A stretch of DNA of 64,000 nucleotides from Phalacrocorax aristotelis. Taxonomy: Eukaryota; Chordata; Aves; Suliformes; Phalacrocoracidae. The DNA lies in contig NC_134277.1 in assembly GCF_949628215.1 (NCBI RefSeq), positions 33,555,058 to 33,619,057 of the forward strand, written 5' to 3'. Under the pieces are notes generated by a model. That model saw nothing but the letters and a program-made list of their open reading frames with translations. It was not told the DNA's origin and did no database searches. Below are positions 56,801 through 63,600 of this stretch, one piece after another. The number at the start of each line of letters is the position of its first letter. Position 1 is the first letter of the stretch. Made by a program: the position numbers and the translations under genes.

Positions 56801-58787
56801 TATGAAAACAATTTCATGTTAAAAATATTTATTTCCAATAAAGGTAAGTCAGCAGAAATTTAATACAGAAATGGCAAATAAGAATCCCAAGTAAACCATA
56901 CATTTGATTTTGGTTAGGACTCACCTCTTCTTGCACTGCTACTGAAAAGCTCAGCTAAACTAGCTAATGCAATTTTAATACAGTGGCAAAAAAAGAAATA
57001 CAGAACATTATTGTAGAAGACAGATTTCAGTTGGAGAACAACTTCAAACAACATTTGGTAAGCCAGCTAAAAATAAATACCTTTGTCCTACAAAATTCCA
57101 ATCCAGAGATTAGTCAAGGCAGGTCAGCTGAGAAAAGTGACGTGTCAATAATCCACACTCAAATCAAGTCAAACCACTGAATTTGCAAGGATTTGGGGGG
57201 GGGTGGGGGTGGGGGGGGGATATATCACTAACCAAACAAGAAAATACGAACAAACAAACCCACGACACTTGATTCTTTCACAAAGCAACCAGAGTATACG
57301 TATGTACTGAGCTCAAAGAAGTAACGTCAACATAAAAAGAGTTTCAGTGATGTAGCGGAAATTTAGGAGACAGAAAAACTTGTAAATCTGCTCTCAAACC
57401 ACGAGACATAAGCAACACTCCACAATCCATCTAATATAGGCACTAAATTCTATATAGCACCAAGAACCTTAGTCCCCTAAAATGAGGTTTCATTGACAGA
57501 ACAGAATCATTAGTTGATTGCTGACTTGCCCTTTTTCAGCCTTAAACTTTATATTTTTCATTTGGACCCGTGACATTACTTTGCAGTTTAGTAAATACTT
57601 AAGTTCCAGCTTTACCTGAACAGATTCAAAGACTTAAGCGAAAAGGCCAGCTACCAACTGAGATATGAACCAGTCAGAAAAGTTTTGTGATTAGAAAACA
57701 TACTGCTGAATCACAAAATAAATTTCTTTCTACGTGCTACTGATTAGCGAGTTGAACACCCCCTGCACTTTCACAGACAACATGAAGTGTAGTGACCTGA
57801 CAGCTAAGAAAGGGCAGGATGTTCCAGTCAAAACAGTCGTGAGATTAAATACAACATAACTAGCAATCTCTATTCTGATGAGCACAAACGGATTAGGCCA
57901 AGATATATGTAAATTTCTGAGCTGCCAAGATGTGATTTATGAACCAATAAAATTCCTAGAAATTTTATCTCTTGGATATTAAGAATTTATTCTGTACTAA
58001 ACAGATTTATCCAATTATGAACCCTGAGTTTAGGTCCATCAACCAAAATGACGTGTCCATTAACAATTCAGGAAAAAAAAGAAGAGTTGAAAATGAGAAC
58101 CCACTGCTGCTCCACATTTACCTATGCATTTCCAGGATTTCTGCTTGGTCTTAAAGATAGTCAAATGTAACTTCTACATCCCTGAAGTACTGTAAATCTA
58201 AACTTTATTAACAGTTTAATCATCTTAGTTATGCAAGCAACTTTCTGACCACAAACAACCGAAGAATCATAACTGGAGAGACTAAAGATCCAGTGACGGA
58301 TTAATCCTAGTCATGACAATATTCCAAGAAAAAACAAGGGGTTACCACTCCCTCCCAATAAAAACAATACATACAAGTAATCTAGAAAGGAACAGTTTAT
58401 TAATTCCCTCACAGATAATAGCCAGTTACATCTTACTCATTTCTCATAATGAGGCCAGAAACAATATTTGAAACAAACTCCATAAATGCTTAAAAAGCTT
58501 ATATTTCAAAAAGGAAAAATCTTGCATTTCATTTGTACATTGCAGCTGACTCCAAACATAAGAGCAGGCTCTTTTACCTTGGGAAAGGGGTACAATTCTT
58601 AGATTAAAGCTGATTATTAGTGTTACTCTAATTTTCAGGTTATAAAATCTGATCTAGAAGTTAAGACCAGTAAACTCTCCTTACCTTAGGGATCCCAACT
58701 GATGTACAAGGAAGAAACGAATGTTCACACTGCTCAAGGTATTTTTCTGAGTTGCTTTTTCCAAATAAAAGAGTAACCACAAAACCC
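17568..58787 (-). CDS. SNX13: Sorting nexin 13, 24 coding exons, 5'-partial
   Basis: This is the span of a spliced gene; single exons are listed separately. SNX13 (RGS-PX1) belongs to the SNX13/14/19/25 family of ER-anchored sorting nexins. The family is known for an N-terminal membrane anchor, PXA, RGS, PX (phosphoinositide-binding) and C-terminal nexin domains; SNX13 has been reported as a GAP for G-alpha-s and to act in endosomal and cholesterol traffic. Seen here: 24 exons with AG/GT borders, all phases compatible, no in-frame stop, 926 full residues, ending PSLQKR-stop. PXA runs roughly residues 95-285, RGS 360-500, PX 546-685 and nexin C 780-950. The start exon lies past the window edge. 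Exons of 72, 84, 90, 105, 108, 111 and 162 bases have both ends in phase 0, so skipping any would keep the frame. Identity rests on recalled family sequence, not a search. Confidence 0.97.
18157..18269 (-). CDS. SNX13: SNX13 exon 24 (residues 849-887), nexin C
   Basis: Reads [29 protein letters not shown], then one base of Asp. The acceptor after 'gttacag' was chosen over an 'ag' two bases later because it restores the split Arg codon. Donor gtaagt. Confidence 0.96.
19386..19454 (-). CDS. SNX13: SNX13 exon 23 (residues 826-849), nexin C
   Basis: Sixty-nine bases, reading [19 protein letters not shown] and KRF, joining on both sides through split Arg codons. Acceptor ..gattttag, donor gtatgt. 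Confidence 0.96.
19455..21236 (-). other. SNX13: SNX13 intron between exons 22 and 23
   Basis: Unique AT-rich sequence; no repeats or nested features seen. Confidence 0.85.
21237..21382 (-). CDS. SNX13: SNX13 exon 22 (residues 778-826), nexin C-terminal domain
   Basis: Reads [27 protein letters not shown] and [18 protein letters not shown], ending with two bases of Arg. This is the start of the PXC domain. Acceptor ..ttgatcag, donor gtacta. Confidence 0.97.
21383..23895 (-). other. SNX13: SNX13 intron between exons 21 and 22
   Basis: Unique sequence apart from a T-run at about 22447-22459 and the A/C-rich tract at 23599-23657. Confidence 0.85.
23599..23657. repeat. Mixed A/C homopolymer tract
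   Basis: Alternating A runs and C runs on the plus strand (aaaaaaccc, aaaaaccc, aaaaaaacc, cccccc). On the SNX13 transcript strand it reads as T and G runs. Confidence 0.8.
23896..23967 (-). CDS. SNX13: SNX13 exon 21 (residues 754-777), linker
   Basis: Twenty-four codons, phase 0 at both ends, reading VPPLIQ then [18 protein letters not shown]. This is one of the less conserved parts compared with the mammalian sequence as I recall it. Acceptor ..cattgtag, donor gtgagt. Confidence 0.94.
24408..24444. repeat. Mixed A/C homopolymer tract
   Basis: An A-rich run passing into cccccacccccaccc, in the intron between exons 20 and 21. The transcript strand carries GGG-T-GGGGG-T-GGGGG. Confidence 0.75.
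25168..25329 (-). CDS. SNX13: SNX13 exon 20 (residues 700-753), PX-PXC linker
   Basis: Fifty-four codons, phase 0 at both ends. Reads [24 protein letters not shown] and [15 protein letters not shown], a Met/Ser-rich helical linker. The Met at its start is internal to the protein, not an initiator, because the preceding exon joins in frame. Donor gtaaga. Confidence 0.97.
25330..26624 (-). other. SNX13: SNX13 intron between exons 19 and 20
   Basis: No repeat, RNA gene or nested coding sequence recognised. Confidence 0.85.
26625..26735 (-). CDS. SNX13: SNX13 exon 19 (residues 663-699), PX end
   Basis: Thirty-seven codons, phase 0 at both ends, reading [28 protein letters not shown] and DFARK. 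Acceptor ..tattcag, donor gtaaga. Confidence 0.97.
26736..27681 (-). other. SNX13: SNX13 intron between exons 18 and 19
   Basis: About 950 bases. A somewhat GC-richer patch lies at 27220-27440 with a short plus-strand open frame of no known kinship; the G/C tracts next to the donor are listed separately. Confidence 0.85.
27556..27669. repeat. G13 run, C7 run and C-rich tract beside exon 18 donor
   Basis: Plus strand: G13 at 27556-27568, C7 at 27593-27599, and a C-rich tract at 27636-27669. On the transcript strand the last reads as G6, G4, G5, G8 and GGG runs separated by one or a few bases, starting 13 bases into the intron. The C13 run lies further downstream and could pair with the G runs. 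Confidence 0.85.
27682..27789 (-). CDS. SNX13: SNX13 exon 18 (residues 627-662), PX
   Basis: Thirty-six codons, phase 0 at both ends: [24 protein letters not shown] and NAYLQ. LPGKK is the basic loop of the PX lipid site. The donor gtaagc is followed within 13 bases by a G-rich tract on the transcript strand. Confidence 0.97.
27790..30507 (-). other. SNX13: SNX13 intron between exons 17 and 18
   Basis: Unique AT-rich sequence with a poly-G tract at 30228-30249. No nested gene recognised. Confidence 0.85.
30228..30249 (+). repeat. Poly-G tract (G16-A-G5)
   Basis: Uninterrupted G16, one A, then G5 on the plus strand; poly-C on the transcript strand, about 260 bases from the exon 17 donor (30507). 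Run length is likely to be variable or misread. Confidence 0.85.
30508..30680 (-). CDS. SNX13: SNX13 exon 17 (residues 569-626), PX core
   Basis: Reads [18 protein letters not shown] and [20 protein letters not shown] corresponds to the conserved Arg-Arg-Tyr/Phe motif that contacts the phosphoinositide in PX domains. Acceptor ..ctactag, donor gtaatt; ends in phase 0 at TEQ. Confidence 0.97.
31245..31290. repeat. TG/CA repeat forming an inverted pair
   Basis: A TG-repeat half (tgtgtgtac, tgtgtgtgtac) is followed directly by a CA-repeat half (acactcacacacacat), so the strand can fold back on itself. Confidence 0.75.
31766..32388 (+). other. Plus-strand open-frame tract in SNX13 intron, unknown
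   Basis: Not recognised. In the intron between exons 16 and 17, opposite to SNX13, one frame is open from a stop at 31745 to taa near 32147, with protein-like text such as [16 protein letters not shown] and [16 protein letters not shown] second open frame ends at about 32386 with [18 protein letters not shown]. Three strong acceptor-like sites are seen on the plus strand: a pyrimidine tract ending in tag at about 31812, and cag/acag near 32094 and 32280. It could be exons of an opposite-strand gene, a decayed retrocopy, an old repeat, or chance in a GC-richer patch. Confidence 0.25.
33331..33400 (-). CDS. SNX13: SNX13 exon 16 (residues 546-569), PX start
   Basis: Reads SLDDLSNV and [10 protein letters not shown] plus one base, the first strand of the PX domain. 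The acceptor is ..ccctgcag and the donor gtaagt. The intron upstream is about 5.9 kb and contains a CR1 copy. Confidence 0.95.
33752..35170 (-). mobile_element. CR1 LINE, 1.4 kb, 5'-truncated and broken
   Basis: The plus strand starts with two copies of 'gaatcacagaatcac', the CR1 3' tail in reverse, and runs through the 3' half of ORF2 to about 35170. On the minus strand, pieces of reverse transcriptase are readable: [20 protein letters not shown] and [11 protein letters not shown] (the YADD-like motif is FADD) at 34558-34752, and [17 protein letters not shown] at 34142-34384. These lie in different frames with stops between, so the copy is dead. The orientation is the same as SNX13. Confidence 0.95.
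34142..34778 (-). pseudogene. CR1 ORF2 reverse transcriptase remnant
   Basis: Within the CR1 copy. The FADDTKL catalytic-site motif and the downstream thumb-like WAPHY segment are still readable but are split by frameshifts and stops. The endonuclease and most of the palm domain are absent. Confidence 0.85.
39296..39333 (-). CDS. SNX13: SNX13 exon 15, micro-exon (residues 533-545)
   Basis: Only 38 bases, encoding [12 protein letters not shown] after completing Glu. It is a Ser/Gly-rich linker between RGS and PX. The acceptor ..gctcccag is followed by exon sequence and the donor is gtaagt. Skipping it would shift the frame. Confidence 0.93.
40085..40217 (-). CDS. SNX13: SNX13 exon 14 (residues 489-533), RGS end
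   Basis: Reads VYELML and [19 protein letters not shown], closing the RGS domain, then the acidic linker RGSDDGEG. The last base begins Glu. Acceptor ..attcaaag, donor gtgagc. Confidence 0.96.
40218..41817 (-). other. SNX13: SNX13 intron between exons 13 and 14
   Basis: Unique sequence; no repeat or nested feature seen. Confidence 0.85.
41818..41922 (-). CDS. SNX13: SNX13 exon 13 (residues 454-488), RGS
   Basis: Thirty-five codons, phase 0 at both ends, reading [10 protein letters not shown] and [19 protein letters not shown]. Acceptor ..tatgacag, donor gtatac. Confidence 0.96.
41923..43536 (-). other. SNX13: SNX13 intron between exons 12 and 13
   Basis: Contains a 57/58-base tandem duplication (42681-42795) and a purine-rich patch at about 43155-43200; otherwise nothing recognised. 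Confidence 0.85.
42681..42795. repeat. Two-copy tandem duplication, unit 57/58 bases
   Basis: Copy 1 at 42681-42737 and copy 2 at 42738-42795 both begin 'catca.gagc' and end 'ggtgaaaaacc'. They differ at a handful of bases and one indel. They share 'ctctgcacag.ccaccatg' and 'acagactatt.aggtgaaaaacc'. Confidence 0.9.
43537..43730 (-). CDS. SNX13: SNX13 exon 12 (residues 389-453), RGS core
   Basis: The longest internal exon, 194 bases. Reads [23 protein letters not shown] and [17 protein letters not shown]. The F-W pair lies in the RGS helix following the 'FM-Y' segment. Acceptor ..tgtgtag, donor gtaggaa. Confidence 0.97.
43731..45944 (-). other. SNX13: SNX13 introns around exon 11
   Basis: Two introns (43731-44706 and 44807-45944) on either side of exon 11. 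Unique AT-rich sequence, nothing further seen. Confidence 0.85.
44707..44806 (-). CDS. SNX13: SNX13 exon 11 (residues 356-389), RGS start
   Basis: Reads [25 protein letters not shown] and LQFFM plus one base. This is the beginning of the RGS fold. Acceptor ..cttacag, donor gtaagt. Confidence 0.96.
45945..46033 (-). CDS. SNX13: SNX13 exon 10 (residues 326-355), linker
   Basis: Two bases complete Asp, then [19 protein letters not shown] and QSGK in phase 0. Acceptor ..actttcag, donor gtaagt. Confidence 0.95.
46341..46366. repeat. Mixed A/C homopolymer tract
   Basis: agaaaaacaaaacaaaaacccc type tract in the 527-base intron between exons 9 and 10. Confidence 0.6.
46561..46699 (-). CDS. SNX13: SNX13 exon 9 (residues 280-326), PXA-RGS linker
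   Basis: Reads [19 protein letters not shown] and ends SLDTAGD plus one base. The donor gttagt departs from the usual gtaag/gtgag. Acceptor ..tgtttcag. Confidence 0.95.
46700..49080 (-). other. SNX13: SNX13 intron between exons 8 and 9
   Basis: Holds an A-rich simple repeat (48785-48847) and a short G-rich run (47172-47183). A 128-codon minus-strand open frame at 46715-47101 has no known kinship and looks like chance. Confidence 0.85.
48785..48847. repeat. A-rich simple repeat with AAAC and AAC units
   Basis: A runs broken by single C, with (aaaac) and (aac) periodicity. No adjoining retroposon body was recognised. Confidence 0.85.
49081..49164 (-). CDS. SNX13: SNX13 exon 8 (residues 252-279), end of PXA
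   Basis: Twenty-eight codons, phase 0 at both ends, reading [10 protein letters not shown] then [17 protein letters not shown]. Donor gtaaga; acceptor ..gttttcag. Confidence 0.96.
49569..49657 (-). CDS. SNX13: SNX13 exon 7 (residues 222-251), PXA
   Basis: Reads [18 protein letters not shown] and ends MRYFVR in phase 0. Acceptor ..gtccctag, donor gtaagt. Confidence 0.96.
50118..50143 (-). mobile_element. Possible CR1 tail remnant
   Basis: 'atcacagaatcacagaattctt' matches the reversed CR1 3' tail repeats, but no CR1 body follows to the right. Could be a very short insertion or chance. Confidence 0.35.
50302..50403 (-). CDS. SNX13: SNX13 exon 6 (residues 188-222), PXA
   Basis: Reads [18 protein letters not shown] in an acidic helical stretch of PXA, ending KDEEG. 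Acceptor ..ttgcatag, donor gtaact. Two bases at the start complete Asp. Confidence 0.95.
50554..50675 (-). CDS. SNX13: SNX13 exon 5 (residues 147-188), PXA
   Basis: Reads [10 protein letters not shown] and [15 protein letters not shown]. The first base completes Arg and the last base begins Asp. The donor gtttgta is weaker than the others. Acceptor ..ctgatag. Confidence 0.95.
50676..53064 (-). other. SNX13: SNX13 intron between exons 4 and 5
   Basis: About 2.4 kb of unique sequence. A pyrimidine-rich patch at about 51445-51500 is the only thing noted. Confidence 0.85.
53065..53186 (-). CDS. SNX13: SNX13 exon 4 (residues 107-147), PXA
   Basis: Reads VIQF then [17 protein letters not shown], the family-typical PXA start, and ends with two bases (AG) of an Arg codon. 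The donor is gtaag. Confidence 0.96.
53614..53703 (-). CDS. SNX13: SNX13 exon 3 (residues 77-106), start of PXA region
   Basis: Thirty codons, phase 0 at both ends: [11 protein letters not shown] then [17 protein letters not shown]. Acceptor ..ctttcaag, donor gtaagt. The acceptor at the tgc codon was chosen over a later 'atag' because it keeps the frame and the expected K-C junction. Confidence 0.95.
53819..53975 (-). mobile_element. CR1 LINE fragment
   Basis: The plus strand 'gggttggaaggcacc...ggtcatctagtccaaccc' followed by the 'aggttgctcagagccccctcc' segment is the reversed CR1 3' UTR/3' region. The 3' terminal repeats are missing. It lies about 115 bases upstream of the exon 3 acceptor. 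Confidence 0.92.
55018..55084. repeat. A-rich tract with GCA repeats
   Basis: A16-like run followed by agcagcagc units and A runs on the plus strand. Confidence 0.7.
55178..55228 (-). mobile_element. Short CR1-like fragment
   Basis: 'gaaatcatcttttccaacct' and 'cctgctcaacgcagacacag' resemble the CR1 segment 'gatcatctagtccaaccccctgctcaa...'. Only about 50 bases and diverged. Confidence 0.55.
57195..57219 (+). repeat. G-rich tract G9-T-G5-T-G9
   Basis: Long G runs on the plus strand, C runs on the transcript strand, in intron 2. Could form a G-quadruplex on the template strand. Confidence 0.8.
58685..58787 (-). CDS. SNX13: SNX13 exon 2 (residues ~43-76), first exon in window
   Basis: Starts with one base completing a Gly codon and reads [10 protein letters not shown] then [14 protein letters not shown], ending GIPK in phase 0. 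The hydrophobic start is the tail of the N-terminal membrane anchor. Acceptor ..ttctag, donor gtaa. It needs an upstream exon ending in two bases, which is not found up to base 64000. Confidence 0.95.
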
Positions 58788-59460
58788 CTAGAATGGAAAA
58801 AGAAAAAGACCAGCTAGAACAACAGTCATCTTTCCTCTCCCAGGAAATATTTCACAGCAAGATATAAAATGACAACATATAACAATTCTCACTGTTTACT
58901 CTCCTAGTACAGTGCTCTTTCACGGCGTAGCATGCTGCTCAAAATAACTGACACAATACTAAGTATGAAGTTTCCGAGTCTTGTATTATCAGTCCTGATA
59001 TATTCTTAACACATAGCAGATCTATATAGCACAGTCTATACTACACAGCCTGCTACATGAGAAGAACCTGTGATGGCACGCTACCTATGCTCACCAATAT
59101 TTGTACACAGAAAGAGGGGTACATACATAGGCTGCTCTGGCTGTATTTACACAAAGATTCTCTTACTTCAACACTATGAAGAAATAAACTCTTCAGAGAT
59201 ACATTTAGGCCACTGCATTGTGGCATAAGCCACAAAAACACAAACCAGGAAGAAACTGAAGTAGTAAGACTAGTAAGTAACTACTGATTGTCTATATTTC
59301 AATGAGAAGAAAATTTTCCACTGGGAACTTACTTTAAGCTGCAAAGAAAAAAATAAAAATAATAATAAAATAAGAACAACAACGACAAAACAGTGGTCCT
59401 GCCAGGCTGCATAAGAACAGAGTCAAGGAAAAAGTCTAGAGGATAACTCAAGGCATTGAG

Positions 59461-59500
59461 TTTTTGGGAGGGTGTGAGTTTTTTTGGGTGTTGGGGTTTT
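59461..59500. repeat. Mixed T/G homopolymer tract
   Basis: tttttggg, gttttttttggg and ttggggtttt on the plus strand. Confidence 0.7.
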
Positions 59501-60266
59501 AATCAACTCAGCACATTAAGTCTGAACAGATGCACTCCTGGACCATTTAGAATGTTAGAGCAGAAATTCATTGTCTTCTTCCCTCACAATTCTACAATGA
59601 TATTTAAATTATGACTTATAGTTAAGTAGGACAGCAGTTAATTTTATTATTGTTTTCTTTATGATATAATGAAGGCATCAGGGAAAAAGCAACCATTACA
59701 AAAAGTTCAGCCTTGCCACAGCAGCAATAATTTATTTGCAGGTTATGACACTAGGGCACAAAACCGCATAAACACAAAGCTGGGTTTACTAAGAAAGAGA
59801 TGAAAAACCTAAAGGCTCTGCTAATTATAGCATAATCAAAGTATGTAGCTTTTGAAAAGCCAAGCATTTAAAAAAAGAGAGAGATTATGAAGTTACTGCT
59901 GCTCAGACTAGCCTTGGGATGGCTAAACACGCATAGGTTTTTTGGTTGTTTTTGTTTTGTTTCTTTTTTTCTTTTACACAAATTTCTACGCATTCAATTT
60001 AAAGGCCAGATCACCAATATTTGCAACCACTGGAACTCACAAAGTTATTCCATCCTCGAAACTTACTGAAATAATACATTCTATTAATATAGACTGCTGT
60101 TGATATATGATACTCACATTTTACCTTGGTTAGGAATTTTATTCTGATCATATGCGATTTTGAAGGCCTTAATTCCCAAACTGGGAATCATTCTTTTTTA
60201 CGTACTCCAGAGGTTCAGTAATTCAGAAGCAGGGAGGTGGCCACTTACACTTGAACAACTCCAGGA

Positions 60267-60308
60267 TAAAAAAACACCCCAAAACAAGCAAACAAAACCA
60301 AACACACT
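60267..60308. repeat. Mixed A/C homopolymer tract
   Basis: aaaaaaacaccccaaaac followed by aaacaaaaccaaacac. Confidence 0.65.
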
Positions 60309-60586
60309 AGACAATTATTATTGGCAGCTTAATAATGTCTAAGAAAGTTTCACTTGATACTCTGATTCTCTTACAGCTATCTCTAACTGTCAAACACATG
60401 TACTTTCTACATGAGGGCGAAAAACAAAAGCAGGTCTAATGGCTCTTCTGCTCCAGATGCCTCCAGACAGCTTTAAAGTCATAACACCAATGGTGCTAGC
60501 AGCATCATAATCCAGTTCAAGGACAAAAACTTGCTTAGAAAAATCTCAATATTACTTTCACTATACTTAAACGTTAACTAACACCT

Positions 60587-60616
60587 GGGGGGGGGCTTTT
60601 TTGGGTTTTTTTTTCC
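60587..60616. repeat. Mixed G/T homopolymer tract
   Basis: G9, then c, T6, GGG, T9 on the plus strand. Confidence 0.75.
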
Positions 60617-63600
60617 TTAAATTATTTTCTTAAATTAAGTTTGGGTTTTCTCTTTATTATCTACCACTTTCCTATTAGGAGCCTCTGGGTTCCTTTAAAG
60701 AAAACTGTATACCCAAAATGCCTTTTTTTTTTCTTTTTTTGGCCAAAAATCAGTTTTATCTTCAAACATGTATCAGCAACTTTTCATGGGGGCAAGGAGG
60801 GGAGAGGTCCTTCCCTTCTTTTACTCAAAAGGATTGACGCCTTGGAAACAACTAGCTATAGATTATGCATCTGTTTTCTCTAAAATGTTATGACATTTCT
60901 AAAGTTAATGACTCATTAAAAAATACTAATATGTTACCAAAATAATTTAAATATATGCTCATGTTCTTAGATGCCTCTAAGTATTCCCATTTTTAAGCTA
61001 GAAATACTAGGAGGTTCTACCTCTATAGCAGAAATTAATGTTTTACACTTAAATTTAAAATCTTGTGTGCATTAGAGGTACAGATTGCCTTACCATTCAT
61101 TGCAAATTATCATCTAATTCATCAAGAGGATATTTAACACAGTAAATGAGAAATCATTTTAGTCTCTTCTCTAAATGAGTAGAGCAGAAAAAGGAAAAGG
61201 TTGTATTTTACTTAAATTTTTGTTGTTAAGTTTTTCTAAAGATTATTGGAAGACCACCGTTTCACAGGGACAGAATAACAACAGAACAAAGGTGGCAGAT
61301 AGACAAATTTATCATTTTCCCATCAAGTCTGAAAAGTAACAGCTTTAGCCAAATGCTTTGTAAAAGTCAAAAAGCAGCTGCAGAACAGCTCCCAATTCAG
61401 TCAGCAGTTAGAATCAGTGTAGGCAGCCAGTCACATATATACGGACGTGATTTAAGTATCAATAATCATTGATGTTTTTCGCCGACAGAGCAAATTCCTT
61501 TAAACAGCAAAGCAACTGACGGTCCAAGACATTTCAGTTCTCACAACATTGTAAGCCTAAGGCTATTGGCAGAGCCACAATTCACATTATTTTTATTTTA
61601 CTTCCTTCGGACTGAAAGAGGGAAGGAGAGGAAGTAAGGTAAGGTAAGAAACATACATGGTACAAAAGAAAAGCCAGATAATAAGACATGCCCAGCACTC
61701 AGGTTAAGGGGTTTGCACCAACACCTAAAGTAGAGGCAAAAAATATTTCATGAAGATTAACATTTTGTAATAGTCTTGACTACAAAGGTTAAAGAAACAA
61801 GATCTATCTTTTGCCTCCTGCTTTTGGTGGAAAAAGCTCAGTTCCCCAAGCAATGTGTTATCAGATCCTGAATTGAAGAGGGATGTACTACAAAACAAAA
61901 AAAGCTAACATTTTATAGATCAGTCTTGAATCAAAACAAAATTAAAGACAACTTTTGATTTAAAGCTTTTATTCATACACACAAATGGCTTCGGTATCCC
62001 TCCATGCACACAACAGTACAGTTACTACAAGCTATCTGTGTAAGAGGAAACACACAGTTAAAAGTAAATCTGAAAGAAATCACTAGATAGCACATAAGAG
62101 AAGTGAAACTGTATAAACAGATTGATTATGTTGATGCAGCTATGACATCAACATTATTTTCCTTCACAACTCACTGGCATATACTTTAAATGTTTAGATC
62201 AATACTAAGGGTGCAACCAGCTACAAAGCAACATTTTCTTTTGACACAACTGCAGAATAGGACAGAAGCTGAGACTCCCAGGTACTGGAAGTCTGAAACT
62301 CTTGCTACAGAGTTGTGTAAGAACTCCAAGTTTCAACATAAAACTGTACCATAAAAATTCTTGTCCAAAATTGTTATTTTGCTCCAGCTAAGGGTACTGC
62401 AAATATCAAGGAAACTGCTACAGTCATGAACCAATGTTCATTTTTATTTTCTTAATTTATATAAATGATGCTATGATATATAATTGCTAATCATACTTCA
62501 TAACGTTAGTTTCCGATTGTTTCTAAGAGAAACAGGACCAGGAATTTTACTAACTTCACGGGAATTAATTCAAAAAGAAAAAGCAGACAAGAATAATTTA
62601 GAGATAAATCTACTTGACCTAATTAGCATTCACGGATCTGTATGCTGAACATGAAAATTTAAAGTAGGTGTGTCACTTTGGAAAAGATTAACAGCGTAAA
62701 AAAGGGCCAGAATACAGTGTTAGCCAAGATGATGTGTATGTTAGAGTAATGAAGTAACGACATTCTACTAGAAGGGCTGAGACTTCATATCTGTACACAT
62801 AAGTAAACACATAATAGGAATATGGATACAAATTCTGCTTTAACGTATATACACTACCACAAGATGAATTTATTCTTAAGATCATCAATGTTCACTGACT
62901 AGCTACAAAAATGAACCAAAACAGCAAAAGAACCCCAAAGTGCTATCAGAGCTGACTGAGAACAAGTGAGCCCAGGCACCAGAGGCAGTCTCATGGTGGC
63001 AAACTGTAGCTGACTTCAGACGTACTCCATGAGAGACTGGTTTGACTGTAAGCTTTGCAAAGCCAAGCAACTGAAATTGAGCAAGAAGGAAGGATAAGCT
63101 TTTAAGAAATTATATCCCACATTATTTTTCATACTGCAAACACTAAGGAAGCTGTAATAAAAAACAGTAAATGGAAAAATTCCTGCCCTTTGGACGAACC
63201 CTTTGCCTTTTGCCCTGGACAAACAGCCAGCAAAATATGCCAATCACACATGTATCAAGATTTAACAAGACAAAAGCATTTGCTTAAAAGTTAGTTTTAC
63301 TTTAACTAAATTCTCACTCTAGTAGACAGACTATTCTGATTTCTCAGAGATAGAATTCCAAGTTTAACACAGTTGAAACCCAAGCATAACAGCTCTAATT
63401 CTAGCCACTAAACTCCATTACATTTTTTGATGAGACATACACGAACACATACATTCTGTACTATACCCAATAAGTATGGTTAAGAGGGTGTTTCAAAGGA
63501 AGGAAAAAAAAATATATTAGAAGATAGCCCAAACACCCCATTAGAAGTCAAGTAGGTCTGGGAGAGCCTAGAAATGTTTCTGTCCTGCAGAGTAGTCTTA

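Larger units (their letters stand above)
53704..58684 (-). other. SNX13: SNX13 intron between exons 2 and 3
   Basis: About 5.0 kb. Contains two CR1 fragments in the same orientation as the gene (53819-53975, 55178-55228), A-rich tract 55018-55084 and a G-rich tract at 57195-57219. No nested gene recognised. Confidence 0.85.
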
